Source of the DNA: Symbiodinium natans | Taxonomy: Eukaryota; Sar; Dinophyceae; Suessiales; Symbiodiniaceae | DNA length: 64,000 nt | Assembly (NCBI GenBank): GCA_905221605.1 | Contig: CAJNDS010002656.1 | Span: forward strand, 25,001-89,000 | Direction of reading: 5' to 3' | In this document: one piece after another, positions 11,740 through 21,055 of the stretch | How positions within the stretch are numbered: position 1 is the stretch's first letter | Layout: every line of letters starts with the position of its first letter | The notes under the pieces: model-generated | Seen by the model: only the letters and a program-made list of their open reading frames with translations | What the model was told of the DNA's origin: nothing | The model's database searches: none | Translations under genes and position numbers: made by a program

Positions 11740-12020
11740 CCACGCAGGGCAGTGTTCCCGAAAAACAAGGGTTTTGTCGGCGGAAGTTATTTTTCAGGAC
11801 TTGGAGTGATTACAAGGTGGTGTGTTGCTCAAAAGTACCACGCCTGCCAGTGTTGTCAGCATTTCGCAGTGCTTACTGTGGGGATGCGTTTTTTCGACTT
11901 TTGCGTGTTTTTGGGTGTTGTGTTTTGTCACTGTTCAGGGTGGAACGAGGTAACTGCAATGTGGTCTTATCTTGAAAAGTGCCACGCCCGCCAGTGTCTT
12001 CAGCATTTCGCATGTTTTTT
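11740..12020. repeat. Imperfect tandem duplication of about 145 bp
   Basis: The block CCACGCCNGCCAGTGT followed by TCAGCATTTCGCA occurs near 11,838-11,872 and again near 11,982-12,012, with weaker similarity upstream of each. Frames on both strands are open over 80-130 codons but conflict with each other, so I do not call a gene. Confidence 0.6.
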
Positions 12021-12368
12021 GGGCGGCTGGAGTGTTCAGGGTGCAACGGGCTTGCAGTGGTTCAAGTTTAGGGCTTTGGGGCTGCGCAGAGACGTTAAGC
12101 ACGGAAAGCACGGTTTTGGTCGCGAAAGGCATGGACGCTTGTGACAGATTTTCTTGTTCCACATCCTTGTGCAGTATGTTGTACAAAGAGGCGAAAACGC
12201 TGTAAACACCAGTGTGTTGTGCATGGACGCAATATGAATGACGTTCTTATCCCCACCCCCCCCTCCCAACCCTCCCCACCCCAACAAGACAACCGGAACA
12301 AGTCACCAAGAAGTGCCAAACCTAACGTTTTACCCAGGGCCACTAACAACGGCGTGAGCTTAAATAAG

Positions 12369-12452
12369 GAATACACCTTTAATCATATCATACCTTAACT
12401 AATATCAAGGATCCCTATGTAATTTAAGGGTATATTCCTTCATTGAGGGGTA
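12369..12452. mobile_element. MITE-like element, family I
   Basis: AAGGAATACACCTTTAATC on the left pairs with GGGTATATTCCTT on the right. A related sequence with an ACACCTTAAATCATATC core and a GGATCCCTAT motif lies at about 25,360-25,420, so the family is dispersed. Confidence 0.5.
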
Positions 12453-12535
12453 TTGGATCTCTGGGTTCCTTCTAAGGTTTAGGCCTAAACTCAAGTGGGG
12501 GTTTACGAGAATAGAGCCTCCAAAATGGTAGAAAC

Positions 12536-13480
12536 CCTAAACCCTAAACCCTAAGCCCTACCCTAAACCCTAAACCCTAAACCCTAAACCCTAAACCCTA
12601 AACCCTAAACCCTAAACCCTAAACCCTAAACCCTAAACCCTAAACCCTAAACCCTAAACCCTAACCCTAAACCCTAAACCCTAAACCCTAAACCCATAAG
12701 GACCCCAACAACCCCTTAATTTGGGAGTTCCCCAAGTCAATCGCCTACTTCCAACAAAACTTCTTCCGTCCAGTAGTACTGTATTGAGGGCCATCGAGGT
12801 CGGAGGGGCTGAAGCCCCCGGAGGCGGCCTAAGCCTTAGGGTTTAGGGTTTAGGGTTAGGGTTTAGGGCTTAGGGCTTAGGGTTTGGGGGTTTAGGGTTT
12901 AGGGGTTAGGGGGTTTGTGGGTTTGGGGGTTTGTGGGTTTGGGGGTTTGGGGTTTACGGCTCAGCGGTTTAGGGTTCAGGGGTTTAGGAGTTTGGAGTTT
13001 AGAGTTTTAGGGGTTTAGAGTTTTAGGCTTGTTTTTGTAGTTTGGGGTTTGGAAAGGGTTTGGGCTTTACGGTGTAGGGTGCGAGGTTGAGGAATGTGGC
13101 TTGCAACCCAGTTATGGCTTGGAAGCGGACCTCTTGTAAATGGAACTCGTAGGGATGATATTCGGGCTATTTTATTATATTTGGGTGTAGGGCTTAGGGT
13201 TCAGGTTTAGGGCTTAGGGTTTAGGGCTTTGGGCTAAGGGCTTAGGGCTTAGGGCTTTAGGGCTTTAGGGCTTAGGGCTTAGGGCTTAGGGCTTAGAATG
13301 TGTACTGGGGGTTCTAGAGGACGCAGGATGAAGATTCCCTCCCTAAAGCCTTACATCCTAAGCCCTCAACTTTCAAGGGCCCCTCCTTGTATCGGTTTAG
13401 GGTTTAGGGTTTAGGGTTTAGGGTTTAGGGTTTAGGGTTTAGGGTTCAGGGTTTGGGGTTTGGGGTTTGGGGTTTAGGGA
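12536..13480. repeat. CCCTAAA array then TTTAGGG and variants; no gene
   Basis: A long CCCTAAA array (12,536-12,697) is followed after about 140 unique bases by TTTAGGG variants (GGGGGTTTG, TTTAGAG, GGGCTTA) to 13,300, and by a clean TTTAGGG array at 13,395-13,450. Confidence 0.8.
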
Positions 13481-13577
13481 GATTCTTGTGTGGTTTGAGA
13501 GGCTTTTGGAAGTTTTTATGTACAGGGTGTGGTGTGGTTCTAGAGGGTCTTTACGTTTGTAGGGTCTGATATATCTT

Positions 13578-13724
13578 CGACTGAGGCACCCGGCACGAAC
13601 GAGGTCTTCATCGCTAATGTGCAGCAAAGGGCAAAGGGTATCGATCTGTTGGAACAGATTTTGCTTTGACAAATGCAAGAGAGCGCTTTTCAGCAACACG
13701 TCACGGTTCTCTCCGCAGCGAGTG
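13578..13724 (-). CDS. Minus-strand exon, unknown protein
   Basis: On the minus strand a good acceptor (TTTCACCTTGCAG) ends at 13,725. The downstream frame reads TRCGENRDVLLKSALLHLSK, then NLFQQIDTLCPLLHIS, then DEDLVRAGCLSRR. The helical, charged pattern is typical of real protein. The frame stays open into repeat-derived sequence, so the donor is probably near 13,578. It is one of only two convincing minus-strand exons. The family is not recognised. Confidence 0.5.
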
Positions 13725-13859
13725 CTGCAAGGTGAAAGAAGGGGTTATCAGGGTTATGGAACACTGTTAGACCCTACAAGGAAACTAGGGGTCTGAGCCT
13801 GGATTCATATGTTCTAGGCCGAAGTATCGGGGATCTTTGTCAGATCCCCCAACACTCTA

Positions 13860-15500
13860 AACCTAAACCCTAAACCCTAAACCCTAAATAGCTCCTCTAA
13901 ACTTCTCTCGGATCAGGAAGCCGCACTGCTGCAAAAACTGCAGCTATGTCGGCACCCCAGAGGATTACGAAGCTCAGAGGAACACTTGTGCCATTTTGCA
14001 CATTTTATCCTTTTCTTACCCCCTGTATACCTTTGAACCATTTGAACCCTGTTCGGGTGTCAGGTTGAGGGTTAGGGTTTGGGATTATCGTATACCCCGT
14101 ACCCTAAAGCCTAACCGTTCGAGGCTCTAGGGGGGGGGTGCAGGAGGGGGAGGCCTAAACCCCAAGCCCTAAGCTCTAAGCACTAAGCCCTAAACTCTAA
14201 ACCCTAAACCCCAAACCCTAAACCCTAAACCCTAAACCAAGAGAACAGCAGCGCGCTGGCGGAGTGCACGCTGAGCAAAGCACGGCGCGTGGAGACTTGA
14301 AACTAGGACCTCATTTCCCTTTGTTTAGGTGCTTCTGTTCTCTTGGTTTAGGGTTTAGGGTTTAGAGCTCCTCATTATCCCCTTTAAAGCAAATGGGGCA
14401 CCCTTTTTCTAGGTTACTCTTGGGTCTGGGAAACTTGCAGCCTGGTTTTGGGAGCGCTGGGTTCTCATTGGGGTGGGCGGACGGTAAGGTTCCATGCTTG
14501 GGGTTTAGGGTTGAAGGTTTAGGGTGTAGGGTTTAGGGTTTAGGGTTTAGGGTTCGGGTCTGGCCAATGAAGTGTAGTGGAGCCTTCGGCGTTATAAGGG
14601 TCTGTAGTATCAGGCTTTACTGTTTAGGGGAGGGTTCTTAAGGGCTTCTGTTTTGTGGTCTAGGGTTTAGGGTTCAGGGTTTAGGGTTAAGGGTTTAGGG
14701 TTTAGGGTTTAGGGGTTTGGGGGTTTAGGGTTCATAGGTCCTACCTGGACGTGCATGGCTACATGTCAGGTTGTAAGTCGCATAAACAGCCCCACATCGG
14801 GAGCCCCTGGGCATCGAAACCCCCATCCCATTGACTCATTAAAGCAGCTCGGGCGTAAGTAGAATCGCATTCCTCCATAGCCCTTAGCCCTTAGCCCTAA
14901 ACCCTAAACCCTAAACCCTAAACCCTAAACCCTAAACCCTAAGCCCTAAACAAAATTAGCAGTCATAGCATGGTAGAAACATGGCGAGCCTTTTGTGGGA
15001 TGCACCCCGGAGCCCCTAAAGCCCTCTGACCCCTCAACCCCAAGCCCCAGCATCTCTAAACCCCATAAGCCCTGCAGTTTAGGGTTTAGGGTTTAGGGTT
15101 TAGGGTTTAGGGTTTAAGGTAACCTGAAGCCTAAGCCGCTAAAACAGTGAACCCCAAACCCCATAGCCCCCACCCCCTCCCCTCTCCCATACCGCGCAGG
15201 CGTCAAGCAGGCCACCGAGTTCGCCCTCAAGCGGGGCTGTTACCAGGCGCCACAGTGGGCTGGATCCCTAAACCCTAAACCCTAAACCCTAAGCCCTAAG
15301 CCCTAAACCCTAAACCCTAAACCCTAAACCCCAAACCCTAAACCATTCACATCCAATGTTCCCTGTATGATAGAGCCATGCAGGCAGGGACAATGAGCTT
15401 TCCCCCCCCCCCCCCCCCCCCCCCTGGGGGTGGGGGGTGGGGTGTATGCAGTTCGTCGGCTTTTTTTTTTGGGCCAGGGGATAGTTCAGGAGGTTTGGGG
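13860..15500. repeat. Arrays and unique spacers; no gene recognised
   Basis: CCCTAAA at 13,862-13,887, 14,195-14,238, 14,895-14,950 and 15,268-15,345 alternates with TTTAGGG at 14,345-14,366, 14,508-14,553, 14,663-14,715 and 15,078-15,115. A truncated family F element lies at about 14,366-14,430, its left half replaced by a TTTAGGG array. A poly-C of about 23 nt is at 15,402-15,424. No supported frame. Confidence 0.7.
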
Positions 15501-15505
15501 TCCAC

Positions 15506-15763
15506 ATGTCAGAGGTTGCACGCATGACAGCTGCACAGCTGGGCTGCAGTGGAAAGATGTTGGAATGCGATGGCGGCAGCCCGCACTACAGCCGCATCTC
15601 CGCAGAGAATAGTCTTCTTGATCTTCTTGATCAATCATTTTATTTACACCATGCGGTTTTGAACTGTGGAACAAGACAAGTTTTGATCAAAGGGCGCGCC
15701 GCAAAAAGTAGACTGTTGGAGTTCTCATGCCTGTCTTCCTCGTGGCTCGTGACGGCTTGTGTC
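15506..15763 (+). CDS. Candidate first exon or short gene, unknown
   Basis: An ATG at 15,506 opens a frame of about 86 codons, running without a stop into a TTTAGGG array at 15,766. It begins MSEVARMTAAQLGCSGKMLE and contains ENSLLDLLDQSFYLHH and GTRQVLIKGRAAKSRLLEFS. Composition is normal. The end could be a donor formed by the array's GGGTTTAG. No family is recognised. The opposite strand is open over a shorter stretch. Confidence 0.4.
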
Positions 15764-16019
15764 TCGGGTTTAGGGTTTAGGGTTCAGGGTTTAGGGTTTA
15801 GGGTTTGGGGTTTGGGGTTTGGGGTTTTGGGGTTTTGGGGGGGGGGGTAGTTGCGTAGGGAATCTTTCGGAAGCTTCGGGACCCTTACATGCCCCCCCTT
15901 GAACCCCCCCCCCCTCCCTCAAGGGCTCTATAGCCTAGTAGTAGAGTAGGTAGCCTTTAACCTTCTTGGGGTAGTATAATCCCAAAAAATTCCCAAAGGT
16001 TAACCTGTAATTTCCCCCA

Positions 16020-16236
16020 GGTTACTGGACAACTAGAGGAGAATGTTTCTTTGGTGTTCAAAAACTGCTTTTGTTTGCACCATGATGTTTTCCACGTTTG
16101 CTTCATGACTTCCCTGTTCCGTTGCCGTACGTCTCGATTTTTTGCAACAAAACGCATGGAGTTGAAGGTGGATGCATCGAACATTCTTCTGTGTCAAAAG
16201 CAGTTTGCAGAGCCAGTTGCAAATACATCATTCTGA
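16020..16236 (+). CDS. Candidate exon, unknown
   Basis: After a plausible acceptor (TTTCCCCCAG, near 16,020) the frame reads VTGQLEENVSLVFKNCFCLH, then DVFHVCFMTSLFRCRTS and KRMELKVDASNILLCQKQF, and stops at about 16,234. The GC content is lower than in neighbouring exons. No domain is recognised. Confidence 0.3.
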
Positions 16237-16334
16237 TCACAGGCGCAAGTATACGATTCATGTTCTTGAAGAGCAGCTCCACAGCCAGAAGTCCTTGTAC
16301 CAAAATTTCTTAAATCCAGGGGCGGTGCACAAGG

Positions 16335-16482
16335 CAGCGCCCAAATTCATGGCAGCGCCATGGCGAACAACACAGAGAGCCGTGCCTCCGGTGGCTTTTC
16401 TGCCGATGTGCATCTATCATTTGCCACGGCCGTGCATGTGACCATCGAGGGGGCTGCCACTGCAGGTGCCCCGGAGCAATAG
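16335..16482 (+). CDS. Candidate exon interrupted by introner A
   Basis: The frame SAQIHGSAMANNTESRAS, then GFSADVHLSFATAVHVTIEG and AATAGAPEQ, runs up to the family A element that begins at about 16,485. The alternating beta-like pattern looks genuine. The coding frame may resume after the element near 16,610 (motif ALTCEAALSNSPSELLVAG), but the exact join is not resolved. Confidence 0.4.
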
Positions 16483-16484
16483 TT

Positions 16485-16592
16485 CCAAAGGGTCCTAAGT
16501 ACCTATATGGGGGGGCACTTACCCAAACCGTCATAGTAATTTCCATTACAGAACCATACTTTCTACAATGTAGGTACTTAGGACCCTTTGGG
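16485..16592. mobile_element. Introner-like element, family A, copy 1
   Basis: Termini are CCAAAGGGTCCTAAGTACC and its near-perfect inverse GGTACTTAGGACCCTTTGG. The element is about 108 bp and lies between two open coding segments. The interior has GGGGGGCACTTACCC and CCATACTTTCTACAATGTA. Confidence 0.75.
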
Positions 16593-16599
16593 ATATACA

Positions 16600-16745
16600 G
16601 AGAAGCTGAGCACAGGTTTGCTCTGACGTGCGAAGCTGCTTTGTCAAATTCTCCCTCAGAGCTGCTTGTTGCAGGTGATGTTATAGAAGCGGTGCACGCG
16701 TGCCTGGTCGAAGATGTCAAGTGTTACCGTTCAGCTCAACCTTCC
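16600..16745 (+). CDS. Candidate exon after introner A
   Basis: A possible acceptor GAGCACAG precedes the frame FALTCEAALSNSPSELLVAG, then DVIEAVHACLVEDVKCYRSA. An alternative frame in its second half (VTVQLNLPVAVKLAVT) is also open. The exon ends at a family F element. Function unknown. Confidence 0.3.
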
Positions 16746-16770
16746 AGTTGCTGTCAAGCTTGCAGTTACT

Positions 16771-16910
16771 AGGACCCAGCGTAAGCCCTTATTCCCTTTT
16801 TAGTGTTTGGGTTCCCTTAGAAGCCCCTTTTCCTTAGAAGCCCCTTTTATGCCAAAAGGGCACCCCTTTTTTTCCCAGGTTACTCTTGGGCCACCCCAAG
16901 GCCTGACCCC
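16771..16910. mobile_element. Introner-like element, family F
   Basis: It begins AGGACCCAGCGTA and ends near GGTTACTCTTGGG, with TTTGGGTTCCCTT and AAAAGGGCACCCC inside. Similar elements lie at about 14,366-14,430 (truncated) and 22,436-22,556. An internal duplication of TTAGAAGCCCCTTTT is visible. Confidence 0.6.
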
Positions 16911-16934
16911 TAAACCCTCAATTTCCCTAAGCCT

Positions 16935-17070
16935 TAGGAAGATTCCTGAAGATCCTCGACATGGAAATGTCTTGCTGTCCCGCGGCCCGCAAAAGTTCGC
17001 GGCCACGGATGAGGTGTTGCCGGAAAGAGAGACTGGCCAAGCGTTCCTTGCCGTGCATTTGGGCAACACT
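16935..17070 (+). CDS. Candidate exon, unknown
   Basis: The frame RKIPEDPRHGNVLLSRG, then PQKFAATDEVLPERETGQAF and LAVHLGNT, is open and ends at a partial family A terminus (GCCCAAAGGGTCCTA). Composition looks genuine. The opposite strand also has a 121-codon frame, which is a shadow by composition. Confidence 0.4.
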
Positions 17071-17385
17071 TGCCCAAAGGGTCCTAGTAGATTCATACAT
17101 GGTACGTCAGAATGTAAGATGTACGATGCACCGTAGTATGTAGCACATAGTATGTATATATACATATATTATATACATATATATTTATTTATTTATACAG
17201 TACTTCCTGTACCATATAGCATGCTAGTTTAGCATATGCATTCTAGTACGTGTCCTGTTCATGTCTGCCTGCCGGCCTTTCTTTGCTTTCGGCCGTGGGT
17301 TTAGGGTTTAGGGTTTAGGGTTTAGGGTCTAGGGTGTAGGGTTTAGGGTTTAGGGTTTAGGGAGTGGGGGTTGTGCCATCATCTC
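17071..17385. other. AT-rich stretch and TTTAGGG array
   Basis: A lone family A left end at about 17,071 is followed by AT-rich sequence with TATA and ATATAC runs (17,140-17,215), then TTTAGGG at 17,298-17,362. No gene is seen. Confidence 0.6.
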
Positions 17386-17387
17386 AG

Positions 17388-17481
17388 GTTGGCCTTGGCC
17401 AACTATGGCCGCCTACATGCAGCCAGCAGTCCACTCCAAATCCCGACGGAGCGCAGCGGCATCACCATTCCGCAAATTCAG
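17388..17481 (+). CDS. Exon upstream of a telomere-repeat intron
   Basis: The acceptor CATCTCAG ends at 17,387. The frame reads LALANYGRLHAASSPLQIP, then TERSGITIPQIQ. The exon ends inside ATTCAG|GC, the first copy of an 8-bp direct duplication. If the following intron is removed as GC-AG, the frame continues directly into the exon at 17,847. Protein family unknown. Confidence 0.55.
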
Positions 17482-17846
17482 GCAGTAGGGTTTATAGGGT
17501 TTAGGGTTTAGGGTTTATAGGGTTTAGGGTTTAGGGTTTAGGGTTTAGAGTTTAGGGTTTAGGGTTTAGGGTTTAGGTTTAGGGCTTAGGGTTTAGGGCT
17601 TAGGGTTTAGGGTTTATAGGGTTTGGGGTTTGGGGTTTAGGCTTTAGGGTTTAGGGTTAGGTTTACGGCTTGGGGTTTAGGGTTTAGGGCTTAGGGTTTA
17701 GGGCTTAGGGTTTAGGGTTTAGGGTTTAGGGTTTGGGGTTTAGGGTTTAGGGTTTAGGGTTAGGTTTACGGCTTGGGGTTTAGGGTTTAGGGTTTAGGGT
17801 TTAGGGCTTAGGGTTTAGGGTTTAGGGTTTAGGGTTTACGATTCAG
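17482..17846 (+). repeat. Intron made of TTTAGGG array, flanked by ATTCAGGC duplication
   Basis: The sequence consists of TTTAGGG with variants (TTTATAGGG, GCTTAGGG). The same 8 bases, ATTCAGGC, lie at 17,476-17,483 and 17,841-17,848. Splicing AG|GC...AG|GC removes 365 nt and keeps the frame. Confidence 0.6.
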
Positions 17847-17878
17847 GCCCTCCTGCGTCGATCTTCCCAGAAGCCGGG
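17847..17878 (+). CDS. Short exon after the telomere-repeat intron
   Basis: It continues in frame as ALLRRSSQKPG and ends at a good donor, GG|GTAGGA. It is joined to 17,388-17,481. Confidence 0.45.
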
Positions 17879-17976
17879 GTAGGATCCAAGAAGTAGAACC
17901 CCGAACTAGTACCCTATTCTACTCTTGGGTGGTCATCTGTGGGAACCCTAAACCCTAAACGCTGGACCCTAAACCG

Positions 17977-18118
17977 GTGGCACCTTGCGACGAGGCCCTG
18001 CTCGGCTTCATGCAAGGTGCGGTCCTCAACTTCGATTTTATAGGGTTTGGGGTTTAGGGCTGAGGGGAAAAGATGTGTTCCAGTGGCACCTCCTCAGCTA
18101 ACATGCCACAAGAGCTTT
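17977..18118 (+). CDS. Two short candidate exons
   Basis: VAPCDEALLGFMQGAVLNFD (17,977-18,039) is separated by a short TTTGGGG/TTTAGGG stretch from AEGKRCVPVAPPQL followed by TCHKSF (18,059-18,118). The second piece is interrupted by the family J element. Joins are not resolved. Probably the same plus-strand gene as 17,388-17,878. Confidence 0.35.
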
Positions 18119-18233
18119 CTTACTGTCGGTTAGCAGGGAATGAGAGCACGAGGTACCCTATAGAATCCCTTACAGGGTATATTATAGGGGGATATATGGT
18201 ACCTCATTCCCTCATTCCCTGCCAAGCAACAGT
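18119..18233. mobile_element. Introner-like element, family J
   Basis: Long inverted termini pair CTTACTGTCGGTTAGCAGGG with GCCAAGCAACAGTAAG and GGTACC-centred arms (GAGGTACC / GGTACCTC). The host motif AGCTTT is duplicated on both sides (about 18,113-18,118 and 18,234-18,239), consistent with a 6-bp target duplication. Confidence 0.65.
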
Positions 18234-18289
18234 AAGCTTTTGCGCGCTGGATGCGCATCAGCTCGATCCCCTAAATCCTACAGCCTAAA

Positions 18290-18640
18290 CTCTAAACCCT
18301 AAACCCTAAACCCTAAACCCTAATGTCTAAACCCTAAACCCGAAACCCTAATGCCTAAACCCAACCCCCCCGCTTTTTAGCTTCTTTCAAAGCATGTGAA
18401 TCTTGAAACCCATCATGCAAGCAAACTCATCATGCAAGCATTGAGTTTGCAAATGGGGGGGGGGGCTGCGCCCCCCCCCCCAACCCCCCCCCCGCTTGGG
18501 CTGCGCCCCCCCCCCCCCCCCCCCAACCCCACCGCTTTTTTAAGCTAAACCCTAAAACCTAAACCCTAAACCCTAAACCCTAAACCCTAATGTCTAAACC
18601 CTAAACCCTAAACCCTAATGCCTAAACCCTTAACCCTAAA
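18290..18640. repeat. CCCTAAA arrays and a degenerate copy of the 110-bp satellite
   Basis: CCCTAAA at 18,293-18,360 and 18,545-18,640 brackets 18,380-18,545, which matches the 41.5-42.3 kb satellite unit (CATGCAAGCATTGAGTTTG, CAAATGGGGGG, CTGCGCCCCCC, CCCGCTTTTT). Confidence 0.7.
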
Positions 18641-18655
18641 CCGAGGAATGGTGCA

Positions 18656-18733
18656 GCTTTGGTCCGGTACTTTTGGCGCGGAGAGCGGGCTACCTCTGTC
18701 CTTCGAGCGCTTCAATCTGCGCCTTGCGTGATC
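18656..18733 (+). CDS. Exon, unknown protein
   Basis: The frame AALVRYFWRGERATSVLRAL, then QSAPCVI, runs to a TTTAGGG array. The last bases, GTGATCG, are repeated on the far side of the array, and the frame resumes there as VIADASIRF. Read without the array the protein would be APCVIADASIRF. Confidence 0.5.
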
Positions 18734-18734
18734 G

Positions 18735-18820
18735 TTTAGGGTTTAGGGTTTAGGGTTTAGGGCTTAGGGTTGAGGGTTTAGGGTTTGGGGTTTAGGGTTT
18801 AGGAGTTAGGGTTTAGGGTA
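18735..18820 (+). repeat. TTTAGGG array flanked by GTGATCG duplication
   Basis: The 7-bp duplication GTGATCG lies at 18,728-18,734 and 18,821-18,827. A splice that perfectly restores the frame would need a non-standard TG-AG pair, so either a nearby alternative site is used or the exon is broken. Confidence 0.5.
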
Positions 18821-18821
18821 G

Positions 18822-18937
18822 TGATCGCCGATGCATCGATTCGCTTCGTGGACCCAGAGCCCAAGGTATCACGCCGACTACTGGATCTTGAACCCAGCGA
18901 CTGCAGGAGCGCCCACAGAACTTGCCAGAGAAGGGTT
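18822..18937 (+). CDS. Exon, unknown protein
   Basis: It reads VIADASIRFVDPEPKVSRR, then LLDLEPSDCRSAHRTCQR, and ends at the next TTTAGGG array. It continues the exon at 18,656-18,733. No domain is recognised. Confidence 0.5.
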
Positions 18938-19920
18938 TAGGGTTTAGGGTGTAGGGCTAGGGTTTAGGGTTTAGGGTTTAGGGTTTAGGGTTTAGGGTTT
19001 AGGGTTTAGGGTTTAGGGTTCCGGGTTTAGGGTTTAGGGTTTAGGGTTTAGGGTTTAGGGGTTTAGGGGTTTAGGGTTTAGGGTTAGGGGTTTTAGGGTT
19101 TAGGGTTTAGGGTTTAGGGTTTTGGGTTTTGGTTGCAACCAAACGCCGAAGACACGGAGCAGCCTCTGTGACCCCATAACCCCAGGAATGGGTGGACACG
19201 GCTGCAGCTATGTGGAGCTCCGTGGCATATTGAAAAAAGGGTTTAGGGTTTAGGGTTTAGGGTTTAGGGTTTAGGGTTTCGGGTATCTCTTGTGAGTAGC
19301 CGCGTGCAGCCCTACAATTCTACATGCGTGCACGTGATACATCGCGCCTCGTCTTCTGCATCACCCAAAGAGGCCTAAGTACATATTATGAGGGACACTT
19401 ACTGAAACCATAATAGTAATTCCCATTATGGAATCCCTACTTTCTACTGTGTAGGTACTTGGGATATAGCTAGGCCTGAAAGGGGTTCCAATATAGTCAC
19501 TGTAGGGCCCAAGTATATACTGTATAACCCTAGACCCTAAACCCTAAACCCTCAACCCTCAACCCTCAACCCTAAACCCTAAACCCTAAACCCTAAACCC
19601 TAAACCCTAAACCCTTTGGGATCAGGTTAGTGGCGGAGAGCGCCACGGCGCAGTGTCCCGGATTCTTTGTGTCACACGCGTGGCTGGAGCCGATTGCGCC
19701 TCGTTCGGCTCCTCCTTTTGAGTCTATTTAGAGATAAGGAGAGCCCGAAAGCCCTAAGCCCTAAACCCTAAGCCCTAAACCCTAAACCCTAAACCCTAAA
19801 CCCTAAACCCTAAACCCTAAACCCTAAACCCTAAACCCTAAACCCTAAACCCTAAACCCTAAACCCTAAGCCCTAAACCCTAAACCCTCAACCCTCAACC
19901 CTAAACCCTAACGCAACTTC
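18938..19920. repeat. Arrays with small unique islands
   Basis: TTTAGGG runs at 18,938-19,125 and 19,238-19,278, and CCCTAAA at 19,535-19,612 and 19,755-19,905. The island at 19,140-19,235 has a short open frame (EWVDTAAAMWSSVAY) after an acceptor-like CCCCAG. The island at 19,280-19,530 contains a family A copy and shows no frame. Confidence 0.65.
19363..19463. mobile_element. Introner-like element, family A, copy 2
   Basis: The left end is CCCAAAGAGGCCTAAGTAC, the interior CACTTACTGAAACCATAA, and the right end GTAGGTACTTGGGATA. The right terminus is truncated compared with other copies. Confidence 0.6.
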
Positions 19921-19930
19921 CGCTGACCTC

Positions 19931-20060
19931 ATGGATCAGGTGCTGTTCCTGCGGTGCCTTCGCCGCCACGCGGCCGTTCGTGAGTTGGGGCAAGACACTG
20001 CGTATTGGGTCTGTGCCTATGCCAACAATCAGCATGCACCCTGGCGGCCCTCACCCCTTC
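19931..20060 (+). CDS. Exon of a dinoflagellate-type LRR protein (motif YWVCAYANNQH)
   Basis: The frame reads VLFLRCLRRHAAVRELGQD, then TAYWVCAYANNQH. From memory this motif recurs in large dinoflagellate proteins of unknown function that also carry a RIWC segment and leucine-rich tails. The following exons show the same order: VLDAAATPFQRIWC near 20,520, LDVAATSGDVAHILTD near 20,890, and leucine-rich segments from 21.9 kb. A GC donor after CAGCAT is possible. It probably starts upstream of the window's visible exons. Function unknown. Confidence 0.5.
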
Positions 20061-20071
20061 ACCGCCCTAAA

Positions 20072-20215
20072 AACACACAAAAAAACACATATATATCTAT
20101 ATATATATATACATATATATATACACATACACATACATACCCTTTAAGGGATCCTATAGGTCCCTCCCTCATTCCCTACGAAGAACCAGCCAGACCACCC
20201 ATCCTCTCGACCCTG
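20072..20215. other. AT-rich intronic stretch
   Basis: ATATAT and ACACAT runs (20,080-20,145) and a PuPy-rich segment lie between two exons of the same gene. It reads as intron. Confidence 0.5.
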
Positions 20216-20231
20216 TAACACGTCCACCAAG

Positions 20232-20280
20232 TTCACCAAGGCACTTGGCCACGCCATCCCCGCAGGCAGGGTGCTGGGAC
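20232..20280 (+). CDS. Short exon, same gene
   Basis: Following ACCAAG, the frame FTKALGHAIPAGRVLGL is open up to a TTTAGGG array. Its position between the YWVCAYANNQH and RIWC exons fits the family order I recall. Confidence 0.4.
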
Positions 20281-20480
20281 TTAGGGTTTAGGTTTAGGGT
20301 TTCGGGTTCAGGGTGCACTGCTCGTCAACGACTTAGACTAGTCCCGGCTTGAATTTATTTAGTCAGAAGAGCACCGTCCAACAGAGCCTTGAACAAGACA
20401 CAGATGGACTTTGCTCTTGAGCCAAAAATCGCCCTCACCAATACAAGTCGCATCCGACAGATCCTCGGAAATCGTCTTTT

Positions 20481-20590
20481 TACTTGGCGATGATGCTGTG
20501 CCGGGGAGTGCTTCTGGTGCTGGACGCCGCCGCCACGCCTTTCCAGCGAATTTGGTGCCGCCCGGCGCGCGTTCTGTGTGAGCGATGAGG
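20481..20590 (+). CDS. Exon with RIWC motif, same gene
   Basis: The frame includes MLCRGVLLVLDAAATPFQRI and WCR. The hydrophobic strand followed by RIWC matches the second signature I associate with this family. The exon stops at 20,587 in this frame, so a donor lies just before it. A short family A element follows. Confidence 0.5.
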
Positions 20591-20612
20591 GATGCTTCCC
20601 TGTGCATCGTTT

Positions 20613-20668
20613 CCCAAAGGATCCTAAGTACCTACATATTAGAAAGTAGGGTTTCTATGCCCTTTGGG
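20613..20668. mobile_element. Introner-like element, family A, copy 3 (deleted)
   Basis: Both termini are present (CCCAAAGGATCCTAAGTACC and GCCCTTTGGG) but the interior is reduced to about 30 bases. Confidence 0.65.
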
Positions 20669-20855
20669 TTCTTTGAGCCTGAAGCTCCCCCAAGGCTGCT
20701 TCGAGGAGGCGATTGCGGCGGCCCGGCTTATGTGACTAGTTTCCGGCGGGTTTGCGCTCGGTTTTTTAGAGGGAATTCGCCCGCCTTTTCGGTTGCGGTT
20801 TCAAGACGCTCCCTCCCCCGCCCTCCCCCCCTCCCCTCCACTTCTGACCGCTCAG

Positions 20856-20968
20856 ATCGAAAATTCTGCCGCCCTGTACCTGGACGTGGCAGCGACCAGC
20901 GGCGATGTGGCCCACATCCTGACGGACACAACTTTCGACCAACAATCAAAGCAGGGAAGCAAGTAGAA
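20856..20968 (+). CDS. Exon, same gene
   Basis: After the acceptor GACCGCTCAG the frame reads IENSAALYLDVAATSGDVAH, then ILTDTTFDQQSKQ, ending at a family B element. It is consistent in order with the preceding exons. Confidence 0.5.
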
Positions 20969-20973
20969 GTACC

Positions 20974-21055
20974 TTGAAAGCCAGTAGACGATAAATGTGG
21001 GCTGCAGTTTCCTAGTTTGGGGGTAGAGTAGCCTCCCATTTTGGGTAACTAGGCG
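20974..21055. mobile_element. Introner-like element, family B, copy 1
   Basis: It shares about 80 bases with 33,186-33,272: CCAGTAGACGATAA, GGGCTGCAGTTTCCTA, TTGGGGGTAG, GTAGCCTCCCATTTTGGGT. Both copies lie just beside coding exons. Confidence 0.65.

Noticed and set aside
17140-17215. TATA-box promoter
   Set aside because: AT-rich dinucleotide runs occur in several introns here, and dinoflagellate promoters do not rely on TATA boxes. No nearby start could be tied to it.
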